Origin: an uncultured Selenomonas sp. | GTDB lineage: Bacteria > Bacillota > Negativicutes > Selenomonadales > Selenomonadaceae | Length of the DNA stretch: 11,346 nucleotides | Assembly (NCBI GenBank): GCA_937981305.1 | Contig: CALJPB010000138.1 | Span: 1-11,346, forward strand | Reading direction: 5' to 3' | The notes under the pieces: generated by a model | Told to the model about the DNA's origin: nothing | What the model saw: only the letters and a program-made list of their open reading frames with translations | The model's database searches: none | Program-made: the position numbers and the translations under genes | Shown here: in pieces, positions 1 to 6,941 of the stretch | How positions within the stretch are numbered: position 1 is the first letter of the stretch | Layout of the letters: each line of letters starts with the position of its first letter

Positions 1-25
1 TTTGCGTGGAGTATTACGTAACGAT

Positions 26-54
26 AACAATAATATAAAATATTATGCTATAAA
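26..54 (+). promoter_or_regulatory. Putative nan operon promoter and operator
   Basis: The 88 bases before nanE are very AT-rich and hold no gene. An extended -10 element, TG-C-TATAAA, lies at 46-54. The -35 region 17 bp upstream (26-31, AACAAT) is poor, which is common for extended -10 promoters. A perfect inverted repeat, ATAATAT-AAA-ATATTAT, occupies 30-46, directly between the -35 and -10 positions, where a repressor such as the RpiR-type regulator at 4778 could block polymerase. The motif is seen in the sequence; its use as an operator is inferred. AT-rich DNA yields short palindromes by chance, so this is moderate evidence. Confidence 0.5.
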
Positions 55-88
55 TTACAATAAATAATAATAAATTGGAGGCGCTTTT

Positions 89-760
89 ATGGATTTTTTC
101 TCAGCCGTGAAGGGAAAACTCATCATCTCCTGTCAGGCACTGCCCGATGAGCCCCTGCACAGCCCGTTCATCATGGGACGCATGGCGCGTGCGGCAAGGG
201 AGGGCGGAGCAGTCGCCATCCGTGCGCAGAGCGTTGCGGACATCGAGGAGATCCGTGCCGCCGCACAGCTGCCCGTCATCGGTCTCATCAAACAGAACTA
301 CGCCGACTCCCCCATCTACATCACGCCGACCATGCGCGAAGTGGAGGCTCTGATCGGAACGGGCTGCGAGATGATCGCCCTCGACATGACCGACCGCGAG
401 CGTCCGCAGCAAACCGACGTGCGTGATCTTGTTGCACGCATCCACGAGGCACACCGCCTCGTTCTCGCCGACATCTCCACCTACGAGGAGGGGATGAAGG
501 CGCAGGAACTCGGCGTGGATGCCATCTCCACCACCCTCTCGGGTTACACCCCGTACAGCCCGCAGCTTGCGGGTCCCGACTACGAGCTCATGCGCCGCCT
601 CGCGCAGGACGCGTCCATCCCCGTCTTTGCCGAGGGTCGGATCAACACCCCCGAGGAACTCAAAGAGGCGATGCAGACGAGCGTATTCGGTGCGATCGTC
701 GGCTCCGCCATCACGCGTCCCCAGCTCATTGCGCGCCGCTTCACCGACGCGATCGCATAA
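89..760 (+). CDS. nanE: N-acetylmannosamine-6-phosphate 2-epimerase NanE
   Basis: A cytoplasmic enzyme that converts ManNAc-6-P to GlcNAc-6-P, the last step of the sialic acid branch before NagA/NagB. The product is 223 residues, a normal length for this single-domain TIM barrel. Family landmarks are visible: the N-terminal LIISCQALPDEPLHSP stretch (11-26), GLIKQNY around Lys68, the ALDMTDR strand (97-103), the ADIST strand (127-131), STTLSGYT (147-154) and FAEGRI with Glu182. Lys68 and Glu182 match the catalytic Lys/Glu pair described for Clostridium perfringens NanE. The start is set by GGAGG at 77-81, seven bases before the ATG. It is the first gene of the operon; nanA follows after a 63-base gap that contains a short GGAGC-TT-GCTCC hairpin (781-792). 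Confidence 0.95.
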   Translation: MDFFSAVKGKLIISCQALPDEPLHSPFIMGRMARAAREGGAVAIRAQSVADIEEIRAAAQLPVIGLIKQNYADSPIYITPTMREVEALIGTGCEMIALDMTDRERPQQTDVRDLVARIHEAHRLVLADISTYEEGMKAQELGVDAISTTLSGYTPYSPQLAGPDYELMRRLAQDASIPVFAEGRINTPEELKEAMQTSVFGAIVGSAITRPQLIARRFTDAIA

Positions 761-823
761 GGGAAGAATCGCTTATTTATGGAGCTTGCTCCCCACCCAT
801 CCATTTCTAAGGAGGAAATCATC

Positions 824-1699
824 ATGAGAGAACTCAAAGGCCTTTATTCCGCACTGCTCGGCGCGTTCCATGAGGACGGCACGATCAATGAGAAGGGACT
901 CCGCCAGATCATCCGCCACAACATCGACCACAACAAGATGGACGGACTCTACGTCGGCGGCAGCACGGGCGAGAACTTCATGCTCTCCACCGACGAGAAG
1001 AAGCGCATCTTCGAGATCGCCAAGGACGAGGCGAAGAACGACATCACCCTCATGGCGCAGGTCGGCTCCATCAACCTCAAGGAGTCCGTCGAGCTCGCGA
1101 AATTCGTCACAGACCTCGGCTACGATGCCATCAGCGCCGTCACGCCGTTCTACTACAAGTTCGGCTTCGACGAGGTGCGCCACTACTACGAGACCATCGT
1201 CGCCGACGTCGACACGCGCATGGTCATCTACTTCATCCCCTTCCTCACGGGCGTGAACATCAGCATAGACCAGTTCGCCAAGCTGTTCGAGAACAAGAAG
1301 ATCGTCGGTGTCAAGTTCACGCAGGGCGACTTCTACCTCCTGGAGCGTATGCGCAAGGCATTCCCCGACAAGCTCATCTTCGCAGGGTTCGACGAGATGC
1401 TTCTGCCCGCAACCGTCCTCGGCATCGACGGCGCAATCGGCTCGACCTACAACGTCAACGCCGCCCGCGCCCGTCAGATCTATGACCTCACGCGCGCGAA
1501 CAAGATCGCCGAGGCGCTCGAGGTGCAGCACGTCACGAACGACCTCATCACCGACATCCTCGACAACGGCCTCTACGGCACGATCAAACTCCTCCTGGAG
1601 GAGCAGGGCATCGAGGCGGGCTACTGCCGCGAACCGATGAAGGGATATACGCCGGAGATGCGTGCCCGCGCAAAGGAAATCTACAAAAAGTATTTCTGA
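824..1699 (+). CDS. nanA: N-acetylneuraminate lyase NanA
   Basis: A class I aldolase that cleaves open-chain Neu5Ac to ManNAc and pyruvate in the cytoplasm. The product is 291 residues, the usual length for the NAL/DHDPS family. It shows the carboxylate-binding GGSTGEN motif (45-51), the catalytic Tyr136 in VIYFIPFLTG, and the Schiff-base Lys164 in IVGVKFTQ. YFIPFLTG replaces the YNIPALSG seen in the E. coli enzyme, a normal variation among Firmicutes-type lyases. I chose the ATG at 824 because a strong AAGGAGG (809-815) precedes it by 8 bases. An in-frame ATG at 779 would add 15 residues without family support and has no ribosome binding site. The gene lies between nanE and the transporter and is probably co-transcribed with them. 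Confidence 0.95.
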   Translation: MRELKGLYSALLGAFHEDGTINEKGLRQIIRHNIDHNKMDGLYVGGSTGENFMLSTDEKKRIFEIAKDEAKNDITLMAQVGSINLKESVELAKFVTDLGYDAISAVTPFYYKFGFDEVRHYYETIVADVDTRMVIYFIPFLTGVNISIDQFAKLFENKKIVGVKFTQGDFYLLERMRKAFPDKLIFAGFDEMLLPATVLGIDGAIGSTYNVNAARARQIYDLTRANKIAEALEVQHVTNDLITDILDNGLYGTIKLLLEEQGIEAGYCREPMKGYTPEMRARAKEIYKKYF

Positions 1700-1729
1700 G
1701 CTCTATAATCATCTCAGGAGGAGATAACT

Positions 1730-3226
1730 ATGCATCAGGGATTTACCTGGATTGACACGGCAGTCCTCGTCATCTACCTGCTGGGCGTTCTGCTCGCAGG
1801 TCTCTACTACTCGAAAAAAGAAATGCAGGGCAAGGAGTTCTTCAAGGGCGACGGTACGATACCGTGGTACGTCACCTGCGTCTCCATCTTTGCCACACTG
1901 CTCAGCCCCATTTCCTTCCTCGCGATCCCGGGCAACTCGTACCACGGCTCATGGATCTTCTGGTGGGCGCAGCTCGGTATGCTGTTCGCGATCCCGCTGA
2001 CGATCCGCTACTTCCTGCCGATCTACAGCAAACTCGAGATCGACACCGCGTACCACTACCTCGAAAAGCGTTTCCAGAGCGGCAACCTCCGCATCCTCGG
2101 TGCGCTCATGTTCATCATCTACCAGCTCGGACGTATGTCCATCATCATGTACCTCCCGTCCATGGCGCTCGCCGAGGTCACGGGGCTCGATGTCAATATG
2201 CTGATCGTCGTCATGGGTGTCATCGCCATCATCTACTCCTACTCCGGCGGACTCAAGGCGGTTCTCTACACCGACTTCATCCAGGGCACAGTTCTCATCG
2301 TCGGCATCGCCCTCTCCCTCGTCGTCATGATCGGCAGCATCCACGGCGGATGGGGCACGGTCTGGGATACCCTCACCACGGGGCATAAGTTCATGCTCGA
2401 AAACGAAGTCTGGTTCAGCCCCGACATCGTCTCCTCCAGCGTCTTCATCATCTTCATCGGCGGCGGTCTTGGAACGTTCGCATCGTACATCTCCAGTCAG
2501 GACATTGTCCAGCGTTTCACCACAACCACGGACATGAAGCAGCTCAACAAAATGACGCTCGGCAACGGAGTTGTCTCCATCTTCGCCGCGACGGTCTTCT
2601 TCCTCGTCGGCACGGCACTCTTCGTCTTCTATCAGCAGAACCCCGACCTCCTCACGACGGACCGCCGCGACCTCGTGCTCGCAGCCTACATCACGTATGA
2701 GCTGCCCGCAGGTCTCACGGGTATCCTCCTCGCCGCCCTCTTTGCGGCGGCGCAGTCCACTCTCTCCACGGGCATCAACTCCGTTGCGACCAGCTGGGTT
2801 CTGGACATCCAGTCCGTCCTCAACCCCGCGATGGAGATGAAAAAGCAGACGCGCATCGCGCAGTTCATCTCTCTGGGCATCGGTATCCTCTCCATCGTCG
2901 TCGCCATCGTCATGGCGGGCAGCGACATCCGCTCGGCATACCAGTGGTTCAACAGCTTCATCGGACTCGCACTCGGGGCGTTGGCGGGGATGTTCGTCCT
3001 CGGCGCGTTCTGCCCGAAGGCAAACGCCAAGGGCGCACTCATGGGCTTCATCGTCGCGACGGCGGTTGTCCTCTACCTCAAGTATTTCGTTCCGTCCGTT
3101 TCCTTCTGGTCGTACACCCTCATCACCATCGTCATCTCCCTCGTCGTCGGCAACATCGTCAGCCGTCTCACCGAGCCGGACTACGAAGCGCCTGCGGGCA
3201 CGACGGTTCAGTCAACGAGGGGATAA
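1730..3226 (+). CDS. SSS-family sodium/sialic acid symporter
   Basis: An inner-membrane solute:sodium symporter (SSF family, LeuT fold) of 498 residues with about 13 hydrophobic segments and an extracellular N-terminus, like SiaT of Proteus mirabilis. The family signature runs from YSYSGGLKAVLYTDFIQG (about 169-186). The TM8 stretch AQSTLSTGINS (341-351) carries the Ser/Thr residues that form sodium sites in this family. Candidate substrate residues are Ser59, Ser62, Gln81 and Arg135. In SiaT the equivalent arginine salt-bridges the Neu5Ac carboxylate, so Arg135 supports a sialic acid substrate; this equivalence is from memory and needs an alignment. The position between nanA and nanQ supports the same substrate. 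The start follows AGGAGGAG at 1716-1723. Family is certain, substrate likely. Confidence 0.88.
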   Translation: MHQGFTWIDTAVLVIYLLGVLLAGLYYSKKEMQGKEFFKGDGTIPWYVTCVSIFATLLSPISFLAIPGNSYHGSWIFWWAQLGMLFAIPLTIRYFLPIYSKLEIDTAYHYLEKRFQSGNLRILGALMFIIYQLGRMSIIMYLPSMALAEVTGLDVNMLIVVMGVIAIIYSYSGGLKAVLYTDFIQGTVLIVGIALSLVVMIGSIHGGWGTVWDTLTTGHKFMLENEVWFSPDIVSSSVFIIFIGGGLGTFASYISSQDIVQRFTTTTDMKQLNKMTLGNGVVSIFAATVFFLVGTALFVFYQQNPDLLTTDRRDLVLAAYITYELPAGLTGILLAALFAAAQSTLSTGINSVATSWVLDIQSVLNPAMEMKKQTRIAQFISLGIGILSIVVAIVMAGSDIRSAYQWFNSFIGLALGALAGMFVLGAFCPKANAKGALMGFIVATAVVLYLKYFVPSVSFWSYTLITIVISLVVGNIVSRLTEPDYEAPAGTTVQSTRG

Positions 3227-3243
3227 AACATAGAAGTGCAGCG

Positions 3244-3290
3244 TGCGTGACATCTCAGTGAATCCTAGGGAAGCACTGATGTGTCACGCA
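3244..3290 (+). promoter_or_regulatory. Intercistronic imperfect hairpin in the nan operon
   Basis: The 89-base gap between the transporter and the anomerase gene contains two 17-base arms, 3244-3260 (TGCGTGACATCTCAGTG) and 3274-3290 (CACTGATGTGTCACGCA). They pair at 15 of 17 positions around a 13-base loop that itself contains CCTAGG. No T-run follows, so it does not look like a simple intrinsic terminator. It lies 15 bases before the AAGGAGG (3305-3311) of the next gene. It could be an RNA-processing or stabilising element that separates transporter and enzyme expression, a protein-binding palindrome, or a dispersed repeat. The pairing is direct observation; the role is not known. Confidence 0.6.
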
Positions 3291-3315
3291 TGAAACACAT
3301 ATCCAAGGAGGTTCT

Positions 3316-3768
3316 ATGATCTACGGCAGCATCTACCACGAAAAGACCTACGCATTCCTCCCGCCGCGCGTGCAGCAGGCGCTTGCCTTTGCCCGCACGC
3401 ACGACCTTGCCGCGCTCCCCAAGGGGCGCAACGACATCGACGGCGAGGATGTCTACGTCAACATCGCCCACTACACCACGGGCGAACGCAGCGAAAAGAT
3501 CTGGGAGGCACACCGCGCTTACATCGACATCCACATCCTCGCCGAGGGGACGGAGAAAATCGACGTGAGCCTCATCGAGCGGATGCAGACGCACCCGTAC
3601 GAGGAAGACAAGGACTACGTGCCCGCTGACGGCGCAGTCACCCAGACCACCATCATGCGGCCGGGCGACTTTCTCATCTGCTACCCCGAGGACGTACACC
3701 GCTCCGGGGTGAAGGTCGATGAGCCGGCCCCGCTCAAAAAAGGGATTTTCAAGGTTCGAGTGGAATAG
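3316..3768 (+). CDS. nanQ: YhcH/YjgK/YiaL family N-acetylneuraminate anomerase
   Basis: A small metal-binding, cupin-like cytoplasmic protein of 150 residues, the normal size for this family (DUF386, TIGR00022). E. coli YhcH (NanQ) is reported to speed anomer opening of Neu5Ac so that NanA receives the open-chain form. The conserved block WEAHRAYIDIHIL (63-75) and PEDVHRSG (124-131) are clear. Glu64, His66, His73 and His128 are candidate metal ligands. The start is set by AAGGAGG at 3305-3311. It sits between the transporter and the kinase within the sialic acid operon, which supports the anomerase role over a role with another sugar. The N-terminus is typical (MIYGSIYHEKTYAFLP). Confidence 0.88.
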   Translation: MIYGSIYHEKTYAFLPPRVQQALAFARTHDLAALPKGRNDIDGEDVYVNIAHYTTGERSEKIWEAHRAYIDIHILAEGTEKIDVSLIERMQTHPYEEDKDYVPADGAVTQTTIMRPGDFLICYPEDVHRSGVKVDEPAPLKKGIFKVRVE

Positions 3769-3792
3769 ACGACACAGAACGGAGGCGCATCC

Positions 3793-4686
3793 ATGTATAT
3801 CTGCATCGACATCGGCGGCACCGCCATCAAGTACGGCGTTGCAGACGCGTCGGGCGCGCTGCACACGCGCGGCTCCGTGCCAACCGAGGCGAAGGAGTAC
3901 GGCGGCACAGGCATTGTTCAAAAGGTCTTTGCCATCGTGCGTGAGGCGCAGCAGACCCACGGTGTGAAGGGCGTCGCCATCTCCACGGCGGGCATGGTCG
4001 ATCCGCAGGCGGGCTGCATCGTCTATGCGCTTGAGGATGCGATCCCCGACTACACGGGCACGGACTGGAAAGCACTCATGCACGATGCGTTCGGACTGCC
4101 CGCCTCCGTCGAGAACGATGTCAACTGCGCCGCGCTCGGCGAGCTGTGGCAGGGCGCGGGCAGGGGCTGCTCCTCCCTCTTTGCCATGACCGTCGGCACG
4201 AGCATCGGCGGCGCACTCATCGTCGATGGACGCATCGTCCACGGTGCGTCGGGGAGTGCGGGAGAAATCGCCTATATGCGCGTCCCCGGCGGACGTCTGC
4301 ACGAACGCTGCTCCGCGACTCGGCTCGTTGCTTCCGTCTGCCGCACCAAGGGTCTGCCCGCCGGCAGCATCGACGGCCACGCCGTGTTTGACCTTCTCAG
4401 GAAGGGCGACCCTGCCGCCGTGGAGGAGGTCACGGCACTCGTCAATGCCCTTGCCGACGCGATCACAAACGTCGTCTCGGTGGTCAGCCCCGAGTGCATC
4501 GTGCTCGGCGGCGGCATCATGGCACAGGAGGAGGCACTGCGCCCGCCGCTCGAGGAGGCGCTGCGTGACCGCCTCCCGCCCCTCATCTGCGCGGCGACCA
4601 AGATCACATTCGCCGCCACACAGAACGATGCGGGGATGCTCGGCGCACTCCGCCACTTTTTGCAGGAGTACGGAGATCTCGCGTAA
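3793..4686 (+). CDS. nanK: ROK-family N-acetylmannosamine kinase NanK
   Basis: A cytoplasmic sugar kinase that should phosphorylate ManNAc to ManNAc-6-P with ATP, linking NanA to NanE. The 297-residue product has the ROK phosphate-binding motif DIGGTAIKYG (6-15), VENDVNCAALGE (106-117) with the likely catalytic base Asp109, the second phosphate motif GTSIGGAL (135-142), GEIAYM (157-162) and the C-terminal VLGGGIM (237-243). The cysteine-rich zinc motif of many ROK proteins (CxCGxxGCxE) is absent: the region after Gly157 has only Cys173 and Cys183, so this belongs to the zinc-less subgroup. Substrate specificity is inferred from the operon. The stop is followed after 12 bases by a strong terminator, marking the end of the transcription unit. 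Confidence 0.88.
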   Translation: MYICIDIGGTAIKYGVADASGALHTRGSVPTEAKEYGGTGIVQKVFAIVREAQQTHGVKGVAISTAGMVDPQAGCIVYALEDAIPDYTGTDWKALMHDAFGLPASVENDVNCAALGELWQGAGRGCSSLFAMTVGTSIGGALIVDGRIVHGASGSAGEIAYMRVPGGRLHERCSATRLVASVCRTKGLPAGSIDGHAVFDLLRKGDPAAVEEVTALVNALADAITNVVSVVSPECIVLGGGIMAQEEALRPPLEEALRDRLPPLICAATKITFAATQNDAGMLGALRHFLQEYGDLA

Positions 4687-4698
4687 CGATCTGCACAC

Positions 4699-4730
4699 AA
4701 AACGCCGCCCGATGGACGGCGTTTTCTTTT
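4699..4730 (+). terminator. Intrinsic terminator of the nan operon
   Basis: A 9-bp perfect stem, AAAACGCCG / CGGCGTTTT, with a 9-base loop spans 4699-4725 and runs into a T-rich tail, TTTTCTTTT (4722-4730). It lies 12 bases after the nanK stop. The left-arm A-run could also allow weak termination from the opposite strand. Confidence 0.88.
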
Positions 4731-4750
4731 GGATCAAAATCTGCTATGAT
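4723..4750 (+). promoter_or_regulatory. Putative promoter of the RpiR-type regulator gene
   Basis: An extended -10 element, TG-C-TATGAT, lies at 4742-4750, about 28 bases before the regulator ATG. The -35 position falls in the T-rich terminator tail (around 4722-4728) and is weak. With the terminator just upstream, this suggests the regulator is transcribed separately from the nan operon. The -10 is clear; activity is inferred. Confidence 0.5.
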
Positions 4751-4777
4751 ACAGACAAGAACGGAAGAGGTGATCCC

Positions 4778-5620
4778 ATGAAGATACTTAGCCGGCTCGA
4801 CGATCCGCCGTTTCGCGTCTCCAAGGGCGACCGCAAGATCATCGACTGCATCCGCGCCCGCCTCACCGACATCCCGCGCATGACCATCTCCGAAATCGCT
4901 GCCGCAAGCGGCACGGGGGAGGCGACCTGCACGCGATTTGTCCGCAAGATGGGCTTCGCGGGGCTGGCCGACTTCAAGGCGGCGCTCGCCGGAGAGGGCG
5001 CGGAACTCGGCCGCTACATGGAGCGCGGGAACATCAAGAACAGTGAGACCGCACGCGAGACGGCGCACAAGCTCCTCTGTGCGAACATGATCGCCCTCGA
5101 AAAGACGCAGGACATCATCTGCAACGAGACCATTGACCGCTGCGCCGCCCTGCTCATTGCCGCCGATCGAATCGCGTTCATCGGCCTTGGGTACTCCGGC
5201 ATCATCGCGCAGGACTCCTATTTCAAATTCCTGCGTATCGGAATGCACTGCGTCGCACCGCGCGACAACCACACTATGCGGATGCTCGCCGCCATTATGG
5301 ATCCGAGCGACGTGATCTTTGCCATCTCCCATTCGGGCGAGACGGCGGAGATCCTGGAGACCGTCGCACTCGCACGGTCGCGCGGACTCAAGGTCATCTC
5401 CCTCACCGAGAACCACCCGTCCGCCCTGCGTGCGGCATCCGACGTGAGCCTGACCTATATCGCCGAGGAGACACCTCTTGAGACCGGCTCCATCGCCTCG
5501 AAGATCGTACAGTTTTTCCTCGTCGATCTCGTCTATACCGAGGTGCTCAAGAACCTCCCGCCGAGTGCCATGGAAAAGAAAATCCGCACGACCGAAGCCG
5601 TGCGGCGGCACAAACAATAG
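4778..5620 (+). CDS. RpiR/MurR-family transcriptional regulator, probable nan repressor
   Basis: A 280-residue DNA-binding regulator with the two domains of the RpiR family. The N-terminal helix-turn-helix domain covers about 1-77; its HTH is near 36-57 (ISEIAAASGTGEATCTRFVRKMGF region). The C-terminal SIS sugar-phosphate-binding domain covers about 120-258, with GLGYSG (136-141) and the phosphate-binding SHSGET (184-189). RpiR-type NanR proteins of some Vibrio and Firmicutes repress sialic acid genes and respond to ManNAc-6-P or GlcNAc-6-P, so with its location just after nanK it is the likely regulator of this operon; target and ligand are inferred. The frame is open far upstream into nanK, but the ATG at 4778 with GGAAGAGG (4763-4770) and the preceding terminator and promoter fix the start. 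Confidence 0.88.
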   Translation: MKILSRLDDPPFRVSKGDRKIIDCIRARLTDIPRMTISEIAAASGTGEATCTRFVRKMGFAGLADFKAALAGEGAELGRYMERGNIKNSETARETAHKLLCANMIALEKTQDIICNETIDRCAALLIAADRIAFIGLGYSGIIAQDSYFKFLRIGMHCVAPRDNHTMRMLAAIMDPSDVIFAISHSGETAEILETVALARSRGLKVISLTENHPSALRAASDVSLTYIAEETPLETGSIASKIVQFFLVDLVYTEVLKNLPPSAMEKKIRTTEAVRRHKQ

Positions 5621-5646
5621 GCGATACGGATCAAACCCGACCCCTC

Positions 5647-6837
5647 TTACGGACGAAGACGCGACGCAGACGATGTCCCCTGCACATCTTTCACGTAGAC
5701 GCAGCGGCAGAGCAGGGCGGCGGCACCGGCGATCACCGCGCCGATGTAGCCGATGTGGGCGAGGTGGCCGTTCCCCGCCGCGAGCCCGCCGAGGTACGTT
5801 CCGCTGCCGATGCCGAGGTTGAAGATGCCCGAGTAGATCGCCGTCGCAACCGTCGATGCGTCGCGCGGAACCGTTGCGAGAACCTCCGCCTGGAACATCG
5901 TGTTGTAGAGGGTTGCGAGTACCCCGAGCAACATCGTGAGCACGATCATCGTGCCGACGGAGATGGATGCCGTCTGCCAGAGGAAGAGCATGGCCGCAAC
6001 CCCGACAAGACACCAGCGCAGCAGGAAAAAGCGACGCTTTCCATACATCCGAGAGAAAACGAGGCTCGCGAGGATGCCGCTGACCCCGAGCAGCATGAGT
6101 GCGACCGTGATCAGATCGGGCGAGAACGCCGCGACATTGTGCAGGAACGGCTCGATGTAGCTGTACATCGTGAAGTACGCCGTCGCAAAGAGTGCCGTCA
6201 TGATGTAAATGCACGCAAGCGCCGGCTGACGGATGAGCGACGGCAGTTCGCCGATGGTGAACCCCTCTCCCGGTGACCGTTTCGGCAGGAGAATCCCGAG
6301 ATAGACACACGCAATGACGGCGACCGCAGCGAGCAGCAGAAACGTCATGCGCCACCCCGCCGCCAGACCGATCACACGCCCGAGCGGCAGCCCGACAATC
6401 GTCGCGACCGAGCTGCCCGTCACGATCATGCCGAGTGCCATCGGGCGATGCCCGCGCGTTACGAGCCGCGTCGCAAGCGGTGCGGCAATCGACCAGAAAA
6501 TCGAGTGTGCGCAGGCGACGATGATGCGTGCGCCGAGCAGCACATCATAGCTCGTCGCGAGACCCGAGACCAGCTGTCCGAGACCAAAGAGCGCGACCAT
6601 CAGCAGTAGAAGCCGTTTCAGCTCCATGCGGCAGGTCAGCAGCATGAGCGGCAGCGAGAGCAGAGCAACCACCCACGCATAGATCGTGATCATCTGCCCC
6701 GTCGCCGCCTCCGTCATGGAGAACGACTCCGAGATATCGATGAGCAGCGCAATCGGTATGAACTCGGATGTGTTAAAGATAAATGCGGCAATCGTAATGC
6801 CGAGCAGCGCCATATATTGGCGCAATGGAATCTTCAT
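5647..6837 (-). CDS. sotB: SotB-like MFS sugar/drug efflux transporter
   Basis: An inner-membrane major facilitator protein of 396 residues with 12 predicted membrane segments, the same length as E. coli SotB (YdeA), an exporter of arabinose, IPTG and similar small sugars. Stretches I recognise from SotB are AAFIFNTSEFIPIALLIDIS (17-36), TIYAWVVALLSLPLMLL (51-67), AHSIFWSIAAPLATR (110-124), GLPLGRVIGLAAGWRMTF (149-166) and a C-terminal SGIFNLGIGSGTYLGG. The start is supported by AGGGGG (6843-6848 on the - strand) and a good upstream promoter. It converges on the regulator gene with only 26 bases between the stop codons and no clear terminator there. The natural substrate is unknown; export of a sugar or small drug is the family expectation. 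A functional link to the nan genes is not shown. Confidence 0.85.
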   Translation of the reverse strand: MKIPLRQYMALLGITIAAFIFNTSEFIPIALLIDISESFSMTEAATGQMITIYAWVVALLSLPLMLLTCRMELKRLLLLMVALFGLGQLVSGLATSYDVLLGARIIVACAHSIFWSIAAPLATRLVTRGHRPMALGMIVTGSSVATIVGLPLGRVIGLAAGWRMTFLLLAAVAVIACVYLGILLPKRSPGEGFTIGELPSLIRQPALACIYIMTALFATAYFTMYSYIEPFLHNVAAFSPDLITVALMLLGVSGILASLVFSRMYGKRRFFLLRWCLVGVAAMLFLWQTASISVGTMIVLTMLLGVLATLYNTMFQAEVLATVPRDASTVATAIYSGIFNLGIGSGTYLGGLAAGNGHLAHIGYIGAVIAGAAALLCRCVYVKDVQGTSSASRLRP

Positions 6838-6869
6838 GAGAGCCCCCTATCCATATAGATGGTTTTTCC

Positions 6870-6897
6870 ATTATAGAAAAAAATGGGGCGTATGCAA
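6870..6897 (-). promoter_or_regulatory. Promoter of the sotB-like gene
   Basis: On the - strand a TTGCAT -35 (6892-6897), a 16-bp spacer and a consensus TATAAT -10 (6870-6875) precede the gene by about 33 bases. Between the promoter and the ATG are overlapping short repeats, CCAT-ATAG-ATGG (6851-6862) and ATGG-TTTTT-CCAT (6859-6871), which might be a small operator. Confidence 0.7.
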
Positions 6898-6912
6898 GAA
6901 AAAAGTGTAGTC

Positions 6913-6939
6913 AAAAAGTTCGCTCTACGACATCGTAGA
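6913..6939 (-). terminator. Possible weak terminator after the TNT-domain gene
   Basis: Reading the - strand, a perfect 7-bp hairpin TCTACGA-TG-TCGTAGA (6924-6939) follows the stop codon by two bases. A run of five T lies six bases further on (6913-6917). The 2-base loop would open to at least 4 bases in practice, and the T-run is detached, so termination would be weak. Confidence 0.35.
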
Positions 6940-6941
6940 CG

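Noticed and set aside
757..776. ATAAG...CTTAT inverted repeat after nanE as a terminator
   Set aside because: Five weak A/T-rich pairs with no T-run; nanA follows closely with its own ribosome site, so read-through is expected.
779..823. An upstream in-frame start for nanA
   Set aside because: It lacks a ribosome site and adds residues absent from the family, while the ATG at 824 has AAGGAGG at good spacing.
3265..4737. A 490-codon open frame on the - strand opposite nanQ and nanK
   Set aside because: It mirrors two well-supported genes and runs across their intergenic region and terminator; the protein has the His/Arg/Asp-rich composition of a shadow frame.
4604..6355. A 583-codon - strand frame overlapping the regulator and the MFS gene
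   Set aside because: It crosses the nanK terminator and two genes with clear families, and shows no domain of its own.
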